From Paramecium tetraurelia (lineage: Eukaryota > Ciliophora > Oligohymenophorea > Peniculida > Parameciidae): 64,000 nucleotides of DNA. Where the stretch lies: NCBI RefSeq assembly GCF_000165425.1, contig NW_001799499.1:124001-188000 (forward strand), given 5' to 3'. Shown here one piece after another: positions 14,301 through 26,622 of this stretch. The translations under genes and the position numbers were made by a program. How positions within the stretch are numbered: position 1 is the stretch's first letter; every line of letters begins with the position of its first letter. The notes beneath the pieces are model-generated. The model worked only from the letters and a program-made list of their open reading frames with translations. It did no database searches and was not told where the DNA came from.

Positions 14301-16355
14301 ATCAGCATCTCTTTCAAATTGATTTCTTTCATTTCTGACCTTTTGTAATTACTCATTCAAATGATCATTGATTTATAATAATCTTTAGTTATCTAATTTG
14401 AGTTCATCAAGTTCTCCCTCTTATGTATGATATTTATTATCAAGTGCAAGATTCTCATTCTATAATTATCCAAATTGAGTTTATAAGATTCCCTTTTCTG
14501 AAATAGCATCAGCCAAAAGGTTTCTCAATGTTGATATTTCATCTTCTAAGAATGGTATTTATTTTAATTAAGCTTCTTATGATGCTTTAATAAATGAGAG
14601 CTCTTCAACTTCCAACAATCTCTTTTAGATTTCACCTCTCAAATGATCAACTTCGTCTCTCAGTAATTACTTCTCTGATTCAAGTACTTGTACTTCTCCT
14701 TTATACAAACGTAAAGCTCCTACTTCTCTCAAAGCAGCTGCTAACTTTTCTTTGCAAGTAGTAAGTTCTTAAACCTTAAAATGTACTTATTGTTTAAGAT
14801 TCTCAACTTCTAATTTCAATCCTTAAAGATGATTTAACTCATTCTATAATTAATCAATAATATCATCTTATTATTTAATTTTATCATCTCTAAGATTGAT
14901 TCTCTCTTGCTTTGATGCTAATTCCTATTGCAAAGTCTTGATAGTTCCTTATAATGAGTCGATACTTGCATTTTCAGTTCTTAATTAAATGTTAACCTTT
15001 TCAAGGGATGAATACTTCAATCTCCAACCATCTAATTCAGCTTCTCTTTACTTAAGAAGTGATTGTAATCTATCAATTTCACTCTACATCTACAATAACT
15101 TATTCTCAGTAATAATAGTAACTGAAGATCCTCCTTACAATTTAAATAATTCAGCATCTCTTGTTTAGACATCATGATTTAGATCATCAATTTGTTGTAA
15201 TTTCAAATCTAATTGATGTTGTACATTATGTAAATCAGATCTTAATTATTCAATTATAGTAGTTTATTCTCTGAGTTCAGATACTTAAGATTACAATTTA
15301 CCTAATTCTTCCATCAATCTTTTGATTTCATCATTCAATCTAGCATTCTCATCATTAAGTTATTGCACATCATTTTCTAATTCCTCGTTTCTAGCCTACT
15401 CTGCTTAAATGAGAGTCTCATAATCAATAGCCTTTCCTCTCCAATCCTCACATTCTTATTGCGATTATGATAACTCCTATTTTAATTTAATTATTTGTTG
15501 ATGTAAGCTCTCGACATCTCCCTTCTATTATGGCACTTCCTTTAGGCTGTTGTCCCAATTTACCCTTATAATTATTTCAATTCTAATATAATTTCATTAT
15601 TATTTACAATCTTCCAAATCTTTTTTTTCCTTTTCAGCTCTCAAGCATCTCTCCTTCCAATTACTCAAATCCTATTACAATTTACTGATCTTCTATTCCA
15701 ATTCAGAGGTCTTCATATCTGTGTTAGTGATGGTGCTTATCTATTTTTCTATAGTAACAAAACGATTTTTCCATTCATTAACTTATTTTTTTGATTGATC
15801 CAACTGCTTTTGTAATCTTTGGATTTCTTCATTCTAATTTTTTTGAGTCCTAATATGTTATTCCAATTCGTTTATTGATATTCTAGCTTAATCCAAATCA
15901 CCTATCTTCTGTTTCAGCGATTGATTCAATTTCTTATTCTCTCCAATTAAAATTTCAACTCTATCTTATAATTGTTAGATCTAAGATCAAATCATTTTTA
16001 TACAGTCTCTTCGTATGAAGTGTTACGATCCAGCTCAGCTTAAAGCTCCAGATATTTCTTGCGCCATAAATCTATCTCCTTTTACTGTTCGGCAATCCTC
16101 TATTCACAAAAAGTATGATCTGCTTCTTTAACAATTACTTATGTCTTTATTTGAGTCCTTGGTTACTCTTGTCTTACTGAACCCTTCTATTCTCTTACGA
16201 TATATTCTGCTAATAAATATAGAACTATTACAAGTGACTGGTTGCATAGGCACAATCGTTTCCTGAATAGGAATAACAGTAGTCTCCCTGGGATTTTAAG
16301 ACGTTCTCGGTGGAGACACAAAATGACGTACAGATGCAGGCAATACTCTACTCAT
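11377..16355 (-). CDS. Giant coiled-coil protein (about 1600 residues)
   Basis: Nearly the whole product is one long alpha-helical coiled coil with repeating WKxR/NWxxxLKE-like phases (e.g. NWKERCLRAEKEKKDLED). The N-terminus is basic and Pro-rich (MSRVLPASVRHFVSPPRTS) and the C-terminus is a Ser/Thr/Gln-rich tail ending RSYARRY. Such proteins form fibres or scaffolds at the cortex or basal bodies of ciliates; a specific family is not claimed. Introns seen include 16210-16231, 15981-16003, 12664-12691 (approximate) and 11743-11767, with others likely. Near 15583-15607 the frame reads into a TGA. Removing the obvious 25-nt intron there shifts the frame away from the strong downstream frame, so that join is unresolved (second intron, or a base error). 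Confidence 0.8.
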
Positions 16356-16437
16356 TAAAATTTATTTTAATTAATAAATATCTATTTTTCTAGTTAATTA
16401 AAACCTGAATTTTGTTTTTATCAGAAAAAAATTCGTT

Positions 16438-17463
16438 ATGATTAGATTTGTAATAATTATTATCAAAAATCAAAGATATCAAGGAAATCAAAGAAATCTA
16501 TTCCCACTCTTACACTATTCCCTAAACCATTACTGCTCATTTTATTCCTAAATAAATCATATACATATTTTAATAATTTATGTAATTTTTATAAAAATCA
16601 CATATTCCTAAAGCTATCCAAATAATTTAAGTTATCGAATTCTTCACAGAATATTTTGCAAAACTGCCTTAAAGTAAATTAATACATTAAATCAAGAAAG
16701 AATATACTAAAACTTTTTAATCCTTGAAATTTTAAAATTGTTTCTCAAATTGAGAAAATGGCATCTAATTGATAAATATGGATTGATGATATCAGAGAAT
16801 AATAAATTTAGAGAAGCAGACCATCGCGAAGATTCAGCTGTCAATTTATTCTAAGAGAAATGGGGAGGATTACAAAAAGATCCTCCTATTGTGGACATCA
16901 AATTGGCCAAAGAACAACTAAAAAAAGTCAATGAGCCCATGTTAGAATTCAATTAGGGTTAATATGATACTATTGGAGATAAGTAAGTATCTATAATAAA
17001 AACACTCCCTATTCCTAATAGTCTAAAAAAGAGAGATTATGATTCCTAATTGAATATCCTAAGAGTATTGTCTTTATTAAACTGTAGGTCCAAATAGGCG
17101 AAATACTATATCTGCTACGTCCTTTAGTTTATTGTTCTTGCATTCTAAAGTTTGGAACAAGAAGTTACTCGCCTTACTTAATTTCATTATCTATTGATAT
17201 CTTGAGATTCCTCATTCAATTCAAAATACAGATCTTTAGAAAAAGTTAGAAAGAGGAGCTGCGTCTAAGAGCCAAAGATGCCATTGTAATTATCGCTAAT
17301 ATCTTAGATCTGCTATGTTCTCAGGGATCCATTTTATAGTCAGATTTTAAAATAGAAGTGCTTAAACAAGGTATTAGGATTATTAGTAAAAGAAGAAAAC
17401 ATACTTCATCGACTTGTAATCGGACTTTTGGACCTAAGATCATCAAAATGTTTATTATTATGA
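16438..17463 (+). CDS. PEX16: Peroxisomal membrane biogenesis protein PEX16
   Basis: PEX16 is a peroxisomal/ER membrane protein that recruits PEX3 and starts membrane-protein insertion. The clearest block is QIGEILYLLRPLVYC, then LKFGTRSYSPYLISLSIDIL, matching the family's conserved hydrophobic core; it is followed by the basic EELRLRAKDAIV and a hydrophobic helix. Upstream, RILHRIFCKTALKQI and ILKLFLKLRKWHLID fit the N-terminal half. A 23-nt intron at 17065-17087 is firm. A 22-nt intron at 17371-17392 gives a short tail ending at TGA 17461-17463; an alternative frame ending QNVYYYE resembles the usual C-terminus better but lacks a nearby stop, so the last 40 residues are uncertain. The start is also tentative. 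Confidence 0.72.
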
Positions 17464-17512
17464 AGTTAAGTATTTTTTATTTTTATAAATTATATTAAAT
17501 GTAATAGTAAAA

Positions 17513-18963
17513 TCATATTCTAGTTTTTAAAGATTTTTACTAAGAAATCAATAGATTAATTTATTAGTTTATATCCTTAATCTAAGCCAAGATTTAAATC
17601 AATTCTTATCTCAAAGTCTGTTTGACTCTCATATCTGTCTCGATTTAAGCTTACTTTACAATTGAATCATATTTCTAGTCAAGTTCTTCCAACATTAATT
17701 CCAATTTGATTATTTATCTTGATATATTCTCATACTCCTAAGTATCTTCGTTATTCTTCTTGATAATTACAATACTATTGTCATCGTCCGTAGTTAATTT
17801 GATTTACTCTTACTCTGAAGTAGGTGCTTGAGTAATGGAAATCTTTTTGACCTATTTTTTATTTGAAGTCTGTTAGTATTAATCTTTGGAGTCCTGTCTT
17901 TACACCAATAATTATAATTCAAAGATTTTGCCATTTAACTACTCAATCTGTTTATGTTTTTGAGATTCTATTCTCTCATATTGTAATTTAAGTAGCTGAA
18001 TATCTGAAAGCAATTAAGAATTTTATTATTTTTGCTAGTCCAATTAGTTGACTAGATCAGCATTTTTAGTTTATAATTATTTGATATCAAATTCCATATG
18101 TTGGAATTTATCAACAGGATATTGAGTGGTATACCAATCTAGATATTGTTATAATTCTTGGATTTATTCTTTATATTATTTTAAGTCCTGATTCATTTTG
18201 GACATACTCTCATTCCATTATTTGCTGCTTTTTACAAATGTATCTAATTGTAATTGATAATTTATAGTAATCTATTGATAGAATGAAAGGATTATACCTA
18301 TTTTTCTTTTTACAATTATTAATTTAATTAAGTGATCTTTTTTTTATAACTCTCATTTGTATCTAAATTCAAATTTAATTATTGTTATCTATATTAATAT
18401 CTTTAGATTACATATTATTAATCTCTTCTGCTAATTCTCGAATCTTTGACTCATTCTAACTAATCTAAAATTTATAATCAGAATGAATGTAAGCAATCTT
18501 ATCCTCATTCTCAATTTCTGACTATTTCAATTTCTTGTCCAGTTCCTTAATTTTTTCATCTTTTTCATCATTTTTATCATTTTTAAATACATCATGTTTA
18601 GTCATAGTGCTTAATAGTTTTTCAACCTTATTTCTTTATTTACTTTTAACATGAGCAGTCGAACAATAATTTTACGATATATTCTATAAATGTTAAATGA
18701 TTGAATCATACGATTTACTCATTGAGAATGCCGTTCTCTCCTTCTAGAGTTCTTATCCTATCTTATAAGGCCTTCATTGCCTTTAAATAACTAGGAGACA
18801 TTGGTTAACTAAGAGATAGCTTTTTATCAATCGACTCTTCCGATTTCAATTTGGATGTAAAAACACTATTTCCGAGATTGAAAGAGGAGTAAAAGTTTTT
18901 GTGATCGATTTTGTTCTTAATCTATTGAGCTAGGAATTTAGTTTAAAAACTATCTGCCTTCAT
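17513..18963 (-). CDS. Coiled-coil protein, CEP57-like
   Basis: About 460 residues. After a basic N-terminus (MKADSFQTKFLAQQIKNK) comes MSPSYLKAMKALQDRIRTL, like the start of the CEP57/translokin centrosome-localisation coiled coil, in which a Ser-Pro segment is followed by ALKNLQNKIRRLE. The rest is a broken coiled coil with Q-rich stretches and a basic end (QQKSLKTRI). If correct it would sit at basal bodies; the similarity is short, so a generic coiled coil is the fallback. Introns are needed around 18300 and 18650-18720 but were not all fixed. It is convergent with PEX16, with 49 bp between stops, and its start faces the CDC50 stop 32 bp upstream. Confidence 0.6.
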
Positions 18964-18995
18964 ATATGTTTGTTATAAATTAATAAATTAAATAA

Positions 18996-20057
18996 TCAAA
19001 TTATTTTTCTTCTCTTATCTCTAAAGTATATAACAACAAGCACAATAATGGAGCACAAGCATATGAAAGCTCCAGCAAAATATGAACCAACCAGAACCTA
19101 TGAATCGATCTCAGAATGTTACCATATTTTTCTATCCAAATATCGTTGTGGTTGTCATAAAGAAACTCTTGACCATATCAGATGAATACAGTTACTCGTT
19201 GTAAGCTAATGAATTTAAAATAAGAATTACTATTATTTACAACCAATACATATTGTCCTTTGCTTAGATCATTCTAAATTCTACCCCACAATTTCTTTAA
19301 TCTACCCTACCCGGCTGTTCTCATCCAAACCATAAAGTGTTCTTTTAGTTCATTTAAAACATTGTACCATCTTCAATATTGGTCCAAGCAAACTTTTCCC
19401 ATCCCTTAGGGTTTTTGAAGTTAAATTCTCTGTCACTTTCCCAAGCTATATCTGTTTCATCAATCTCAACTATTTCTCCTTTAGAATTTTTTAATTTAAA
19501 TGTATCAGTAAAATACGTGTAGGCTATTTCACCACACGGAAAGGCATTCTCACTCTTATTTAACTAGTTGCCACCGTAAGATTTCACTTTCTCTGTATTT
19601 TTATTAATTTCAAATAGCTACCCATATCAGAATTCGTTTGATAATCTCCACAATTAGAAAGATCAGCATCCGTATTCCCTTTCAATTATTCAATAGATTT
19701 TGATTTGAAATAATTTCGATTTCTTCTGTAAAAGTTCTCGAGTTAATAGTATACAAAAATTGGTGCTGTCATGTCACTAGATATTTCAATTGGTATTTCG
19801 CAATTAAGTTAATTGGCTGTGCATGAGGACCCATAATAAACCTCCTTTTCGACTATTTGCAAATTGAATACTAAAAATATGATTGCAAAGACCAATAAAA
19901 ATATTCCTATGTTACAAGCACTAATACCAATTATACTAAATATTATCAGATTTCTTTTGAAGTTCTTATGGAATTTCCATTTCTTTATGGCAATATTCAA
20001 AAATTCTTCTTAATCCTCTCTAAATTATTTCGAAAATGAGTTAGAATATTCAGCCAT
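18996..20057 (-). CDS. CDC50/LEM3-family subunit of a P4-ATPase flippase
   Basis: CDC50 proteins are obligate beta-subunits of phospholipid flippases. Seen here: a short cytosolic N-terminus (MAEYSNSFSKQFRED), a first transmembrane segment around residues 40-65 (LLVFAIIFLVFNLQIV), a large luminal domain containing APIFVYYQLENFYRRNRNY, the family signature for Y-x-L-x-N-F-Y-Q-N-H, plus paired Cys in the lumen. A second transmembrane segment (AFICLCSIIVLVVIYF) follows, with a basic tail RDKRRKII. Two introns near the 3' end, 19168-19189 and 19098-19122, remove TGAs and restore the conserved SFFMTTTTIFGQKNM. Start at ATG 20055-20057. Length, about 335 residues, is normal. Confidence 0.9.
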
Positions 20058-20203
20058 TAATTTTATTAAATATTATAATCATTATCTAACTTTACTCATT
20101 ACTTTACAGCTCTACTCATTCCTTCCAAAAGAACCAAGGCGACATATTAGTTCAAAAGTATAGTCAATTTGAAAGAATAACAACAGATGTTTATTTTAAA
20201 TAA

Positions 20204-20432
20204 ATGAAAAAATACAAATATTCAAGTAATTCAAACTGTGGAGAATGTAAACAATTGAATAGGAATTAACTTTAAAAAGAATAACATCACAGATTTAATG
20301 AAATCAGGAACATTAAAGTATTTAGCTAATTTTGAAAAGTGCCACATAATATGCTTTGAATTCTTTGTAATCAGATAAATTATAATCATTATTGAATTTT
20401 TTATACCAATCAAATACTAACTAAAATCTTGA
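20204..20432 (+). CDS. Small ORF, possible membrane peptide
   Basis: ATG 20204-20206 opens a frame (MKKYKYSSNSNCGECKQLN) that, after removal of a 22-nt intron-like segment (GTATTTAGC...AAAG at about 20319-20340), ends in a hydrophobic stretch and TGA 20430-20432; about 68 residues. It may instead be a 5' exon of the next gene. CxxC near the N-terminus is the only motif. Confidence 0.28.
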
Positions 20433-20530
20433 TTTCGTTTGTGATTGATAGATAATTGAAAAAACATCTTTAATTTAATACCTAATTTAATCTATTTAGA
20501 AATAATAAAAAGATCAACCTAATAAGAATA

Positions 20531-21628
20531 ATGAATAAAATTAAGATTTGTCTTATTTTTAAATAAAGAAACACCTAATCGAAAATAAGCATAAATCACT
20601 GTATGACAGAGATCAATAAAAATAATTAATTACAAGATTAAGAGAATATAATTCAAAATTAGAATAGCAAGAAGAGTAAAATCATAAAATAGAGAGTGAG
20701 ATAAAAAAACGAAAGAGTGTGTTTGTGATTGATCCTTTCTTATTTTAGATTTTCAATAAGGAAATTTTTAATTATATAGTTTGAATAATATATATCAACA
20801 GATCAAATATTAATGCATAAATTAAGATAATTACAAGAAAAAGAAATTCAATGTCACCCAACTTAAAAAGTCTTTGTACCTTTCATTTAAGAACGAGATT
20901 CTTTAGGTAAACTGCAAACAAATCACAAAAGAAATACTTCGCAAAAATCAACATTGAAAAAGAAATCTAATACAAAGGTATGAATATGTAAATTTAATGT
21001 AAAGAAACTTACAAATAGTAAAAGTGAACATACAAAATCAAAAATTAATTTTTTAAAAGATGTTTACACCATAAATCATAATACGGAATGGGCCAATTTG
21101 ACTAATATTTCTAGATTGGAAAAAAAATTTAATTTGAGAATTCAGACTGAATTTGTTTTGTAGAAACCACTTACATTTTTAAATTCAAAACTATAGTTGA
21201 ATGGTGGTTTCGTCTAACATAGAGCAAACACTTAATTAAATAATTCGCCAAAGCTTGGAAAAAATCTTTGCATGAACTCTGTACCTCCAATTGGGTATTA
21301 TTAACCTAAAGATTTGCCAATTAAAAAATAGCCAATGTTTGTTAAAATGAATTTATAGCAGGATACTAATAGATAGACAAAAAAGGTTTTAAAAACAGAA
21401 TGCTCATCAACAATATCGATTCCTAAATTAGAATTCTCTAATATCAGAATTTTAAACAAAATTCCTTAAGAATTATTTGAAAAAGCGTATTTAACAGAGA
21501 GATTGTCTACAGAACACAAATTCAGATACACTCCTTTACATTTTGATAACGAAGAAATAGAACAATAAGAGTATAAGATAAATTAATTAAGATAAATTTA
21601 TAAAGTTATGAAAAACAGTATTTCTTGA
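20531..21628 (+). CDS. Hypothetical disordered basic protein
   Basis: Not recognised. About 345 residues, rich in Lys, Asn, Gln and Ser, with no membrane segment and no obvious fold; for example QERDSLGKLQTNHKRNTSQK and NSPKLGKNLCMNSVPPIGYY. Two introns whose lengths are multiples of three but which contain TGA are inferred: a 24-nt one at about 20728-20751 (GTGATTG...TAG) and a 27-nt one at about 20977-21003 (GTATGAATATG...AAAG). The long 3' exon, 21004-21628, is uninterrupted and gives the best support. Start at ATG 20531-20533, though the frame is open further upstream. Confidence 0.6.
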
Positions 21629-21663
21629 TTCCATTTTGTAAATATTGTTATATTGTAATTTTT

Positions 21664-23582
21664 TCAATCCTTTAACCATTTTCCATAGAACAACTCATAA
21701 ATTTTATATCTAATTTAAGCAGAATCCTATAGAGATTCAATAAATCCTATACAACTAAACCAATCATCATAAGTAGCTGTTTCTACTCCACAAATGTAAT
21801 AGTTTCTAGTTCCTTTTTTTAGAAATAGTTTTTTTAGATCCCTAAGATAATTATTAAATTAATTAAATTACTTTAAATATTAATTGTAACGAGCTTCACT
21901 TCCAGTGGCATAACTATAAATGTACTTCTTTAATATTTCCTCATCATGTCTCATCTTATAACCCAAAGTTGAAACATCTTCAATACTTGAACTTTATAAC
22001 CCATAATATTCTAAGAAATTGTAAGCAATATCCCAATTCAAAATGGCATTTTATCCTTCCTTATTAGCCTTTGCAAGATCTAATCTATATTATGAGTAAT
22101 CTATGATCTAATTAGTTTTCCCATTAAATTAGAAAACTCTAAAGGATGGATTATATCTTGTGAATGTTGTAACTGAAGGTGCAATATAGAGAGTTTTAAT
22201 GTACCTTCCATCAATTCTTGATCTAATATGGGAAATTTAATCGGAATGGGTGTGTCCTAGAATTAATGAATTATTACCATAAAAAAGACCTGATACCACG
22301 TGTTCAAATCTTTCAATAACAACACTAAAACGATCAGCCCATTAAGTATTGCATGATATGTCACCTGGTGGGATATGTGCAATAATGATAGCAAATTGAT
22401 TTTTGGATTCTGAATCATATAACTCTTCAACTAACCACTTTAACATTCCTCTTGGATCAGTAACTCCTTCCATCAAAAAGAAATTATCATAATCATAGGC
22501 TTAAGAATTAAGAGCAATGACTTTAAGGTTTCGTTTCTCATCAACTTAGGAATAGTATCCATTTCTTCTCAATTGATAATATGCTTCTTAACTTAGATAT
22601 TATTTCCACATTTCTGCTGTTTCGTCTCTCAACCATTATGAAGACTCTCCTTTCATATCATATTATTCAGCAGGATAAGCCTCATGGTTTCCGTACATTG
22701 CATACATTTATGTTGTTGGCATAGTCTTCTATATCTCTTCAGTTATGATCCTTGTTGGAACAGTTTAATTTGATTCCAATTACTACCAAACATCATGTGC
22801 AATACTGTCTCCTGTCCAAATAATGAAATCAGGTTTTATCTATTCTTTTGTGAATTCTAATAAATTTTAAACCGTCCTAAATGGCAAATCACAACTAGCC
22901 AATGTTCCCCAATACTAAGCTCCTTTGCTAGGATCCTTTGGTGTTCCATATTCTTTCCTGCAACAAAGAGGAGCATCACAAAAAGCATCAGCGCCTTCGG
23001 TGTACTCTGTATCAATGTGTAAATCTGTGTATTGTACGACCTTATAATCCTCATTATTGATCAGCAAGGCTTCGGCTTATTCTTTCCAACTTTATTATTG
23101 TTGTTTTGTAAGTTTGTCATGCATGACTTCATTTATATATTCTTTTAAAGTTTATGGGTGATGTTCTAACTTACAGGCCCCTAAAAGCTAACAAGCATTT
23201 GATGGTTTCAGATAATTTCTATAGGTTATACAAAATCTTTACTCAATAAAGTGCACTGCAAATTCGTCATGATACTATCTACTTTTGCCAAGACAATGAG
23301 GCATGTTATAGAAATGAGGGCATAGAGCAAGATATTCCTTTTTTATGATGGTCAATAAGGTGTTTTTTGAGAATTTTTAAACTTGTTTCATCATCAACTT
23401 GCATGGCAAACAGAATAAGTGTAAACTAACATAACAATTGATGTATTGTACTCATGAGGCAATTCAACCCCCACATAATTGGCCACTCTTTTGAGTAATT
23501 CTTTTTTGAGATGTTATTCTGGTGTTTATTATGTCAGGGTTATACTGATTAAGACAAAGATTATCAATAAAGAATATTTCAT
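21664..23582 (-). CDS. Secreted acid sphingomyelinase-like phosphodiesterase
   Basis: Calcineurin-like metallophosphoesterase of the acid sphingomyelinase/SMPDL family. A signal peptide (MKYSLLIIFVLISITLTQQ) is followed by a saposin-B-like domain with paired Cys (FCLPCKLM ... LALCPHFYNMPHCLG ... CQLLGACKLE). The catalytic domain shows every metal-site motif in order: YTDLHID, WTGDSIAHDVW, YGNHEAYP, IAHIPPGD and LGHTHSDQ. DWGTLASCDLP-like sequence (QYWGTLASCDLP) is a further signature. About 620 residues, the usual length with saposin domain. It should act in phagosomes/lysosomes or be secreted, cleaving sphingomyelin or nucleotide-type phosphodiesters. One 26-nt intron is at 23426-23451. The start 23580-23582 is fixed by the signal peptide. 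Confidence 0.94.
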
Positions 23583-23611
23583 TAATTTATAAAATGATTT
23601 AAGAAAAAATA

Positions 23612-24487
23612 TCATTGATAAGATTATATCATATTTGTAAGAATAATAATAACTAAAATAAATATGATATATCTCTTCATAACTGTCTCCTAGAAAAGTT
23701 AACTTTGGAATATATTATTCAGAAAATTATTATAATTCAACTTAATTCTGTCCACTCTGGATTTCAAAAGAATCTGAAAATAAATTTACTGCATCTTGAT
23801 CCAAAAAAAAATCTTCCACATAGACTTTTTCTTCAAAACCCTATTTAAGATTTAAATCAGTCTTAATTTGCTCCTATGACTCCTTCTTAACTAATCTCTT
23901 GGTTTCTAAACTTTCAGATTCCTTCTCTCTCCTTGAATTTTACTCTTATTTAAATTTAACTTCTTATAATTTAGATAGACATCCATGTTCCTGTAATATT
24001 GTTTAGACTTTGAATTTGATATCATATTCCGATAGAAATTTATCCATCCACATTTTTGAGGCTTTGAAAGTGTCACTATTGAAGATTTCAAGGGCTTTAG
24101 ATTTAATAAAGTCTCTGGTAATTTTCTTTCCACCTTTCTTGGTTTCACTCAATATCCATTACTCAAGTTCTGAAACAGCCTATGGATTAACTCTCTTTCT
24201 TCCACATCCTTATTTTCTCACATAACCTTGATTAAACCATCTCTTTAAATTTCTGATTGTAGTATTATATTTTTGACTCTATATTTCAAAGTTCTCATCT
24301 GAAGGGTTAGCTGCTAATGCTTCGATAGCTTCTTTTTTTTCATCTGCACTCAGGATATAATGACAAGTATTTTACTTATGCAAGTACGTTACTATTATGT
24401 AGAAAGAATATGGAATTCTAAAAGTAAGAATATATGATAATTTTATAATTAAACTACAAGGGTCAATTATTTGATCATTATTGACAT
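23612..24487 (-). CDS. CENP-B/Tc5-type helix-turn-helix DNA-binding protein
   Basis: Residues about 20-150 form two tandem HTH units: NTTIRNLKRWFNQGYVRKQ (psq-like), then GCGRKRVNPQAVSELEQWIL, TRDFIKSKALEIFN and FKASKMWMDKFLSEYDI, the last matching the CENP-B/Tc5 pattern in which a Trp is followed by xxKFLxRY. The C-terminal 100 residues are acidic with Q runs. No DDE catalytic domain follows, so this is not an intact transposase; a domesticated DNA-binding domain or a host regulator is likely. The 3' end needs a splice (GTTATGAAG...TTTTAG, 31 nt, near 23640-23690) to reach TGA 23612-23614; unspliced, its frame runs straight into the sphingomyelinase start. The 5' start near 24487 is tentative. 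Confidence 0.68.
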
Positions 24488-24566
24488 GAAACAAGATATA
24501 ACATTTAAATAATAGTTGATTACAAAAATAAAAATTGTTTTCTATGAATTTATCAATATTTGATCA

Positions 24567-26622
24567 TCATGAATTTACAATTGTAGTCATTGTTCTTTTC
24601 AAATTTTTTATTTGAATATCAGAAGGATTTCCTCCTGCTTCTTATTGTTTACCTCCATTTCTAAGTTATTGGGATTAAAATTTAAGTTCTTTGAAATTTG
24701 AAGAACCTAATACATCACTTATTCTTCTGTATTTTTTTAAAGAAATTTATTAGTTTTATGGTTATACGCATATTTAATTTATTTATTCTTTTATTTCTTA
24801 TAGATGATCTTTTTTTATTTCAGGTTTGAATGTTACTTTTAGTTATTATTTGACTGGTCTCTCAACAAAATCATCCTCAGAACTTAGCGTTTAAACTAGA
24901 ATAGGATCCAATTCAATCACCAATAAATCACTCTTAATAAATCCTGATTAATTGCATCCCCCGAATATGTAAAGTTTCGAATCAATACAAGAAGAAGTAT
25001 GATTACATCTTCCTGCTACTTAATTACCTCTGATGTCTACACTTATCCAAGTTTGATTTTTGATATCCAAAAGATGAAGATCATTGAGGAATCCATTTAT
25101 ATTTAGATCGTCATTCTTTCCTCCATAAATAGCCAATAATTGATATTTATCCACATAACTCATTGAATGTTGACAGCGACCAACTATAGATTGAAACAAA
25201 TAAGATACTTGGTGACATCCCCTTCGTTTAAACCTATTCAAACCCCACAGGCTTAGTTGTTGTATCTATTCTTATTAATCCATCCAAGTAATGTCCATTT
25301 TTATCGAAGCCACCAAATATATAGATTCCTTAATTGCTTAATTTACCATCACTATCACTTTTGTAGAGTTCAATTTGATTGCTAAAATAGACAGCAGCAG
25401 ATTTATGAAAGGCAACACCATCTGGAAAACAACTGTTCTGCTCAGTTACTACTTGACTCCATCTTTAAGTAATTAAATCAAATGCAATAACATCCCTTAG
25501 ATATTAACCCTTCAGATCGATTCCTCCATGAACAATCATACTCCTTCCAATTACCTCTGCGATGTGAGACTTTCTAGGGGGAATAATACCTGTTTGCTTC
25601 AATACTTTCAGCTCATTAGAGACTAAATTATTTATGGGCTAAATTTACTTAAATTAATTATCTTAATATCACATGTAATTTCGCTAAATATTCTTTTATT
25701 ACTAGGTATTTGATGAACCTCTCCACCGAAGATTATCATGTAATTTTTATAGAGTGCGGCTGAATGATTGCTTCGGAAGCCATTCTACTGTTGATCATCT
25801 AGTTTTACCTATTGCCATTTGTAAATTTCTAACATATTTAAAGATTACACTTTTATCAACATAAGCGCAACAAAAGTCTTCATTTTACTTAGCCCCTGCT
25901 CCACCATACAAAAACAAATGATGATTGTATGAGAGCATAGTGCTGCCATTTCTTGAACACGGTTACCATTAAATTGATACATCTTTATAGATATAGACAT
26001 TTTGCTTTTTGATTCTAATTTCGTTTATTTGTTCACTTAGTTTCATCTGCAAATCCTAAGCATCTTTATTCTTATTATTTAGATCATTCAGCTTACTAAT
26101 TCTTATTTGTTTTCTTATGGATTCCATTCTTTACAAATCTTAATATTATAAAGATGGGTAAGATTTGATATCAGGACCCTTCGATTTGATTTTATTAAAA
26201 TATTTCCTTACTTCTTCAATGGATGATTCTTCCTATTTTTTATACTGTTCCTTTATTTTTCTAAATGTATCTCTGTTATGAATCATTTACATTTTTCGTG
26301 ATGTGTAGTACTTTAGTTAATCTACACGTTCCTCGGTGAATAATGAATGGCCATAATTATTCCATATTTACTTTGACTGTAGGAATGATCTTTTTAGTTC
26401 ACTTACTGCGCCTTAGTTAAGTTCTTTAAATCTCATGAAAGATGTTTTATCGCAATCAGGCAATTGTTATAGTAGTTCTATTTTGCTATCAAAGGCTACT
26501 TATTGAAATTATTCCAAAGGCAGAGGACTAAGCTTAGTGTTTGCCTATTTGAATTTTTTCAGAAGTAAACCAATATCAACTTTCTCACTTGGGCTTGTAT
26601 TCAAGTTTTTATTACTATTCAT
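24567..26622 (-). CDS. Kelch-repeat protein with N-terminal coiled coil
   Basis: The N-terminal 230 residues are helical and charged (RKQIRISKLNDLNNKNKDAQ). From there a kelch beta-propeller follows: repeats carry the Gly-Gly pair after a hydrophobic strand (LFLYGGAGAKQ, LLAIYGGKNDDLN) and the later Trp (NQTWISVDIRG). A Q/K-rich tail of about 120 residues ends TTIVNS. Propellers of this kind usually bind partner proteins; no catalytic function is implied. Several short introns are required in the propeller part (for example near 25640-25700 and 25830-25880). Start at ATG 26620-26622. Minus-strand frames immediately upstream (to about 26850) could be a further 5' exon. The gene at 39954-41816 is a second kelch protein of similar plan. 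Confidence 0.8.
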
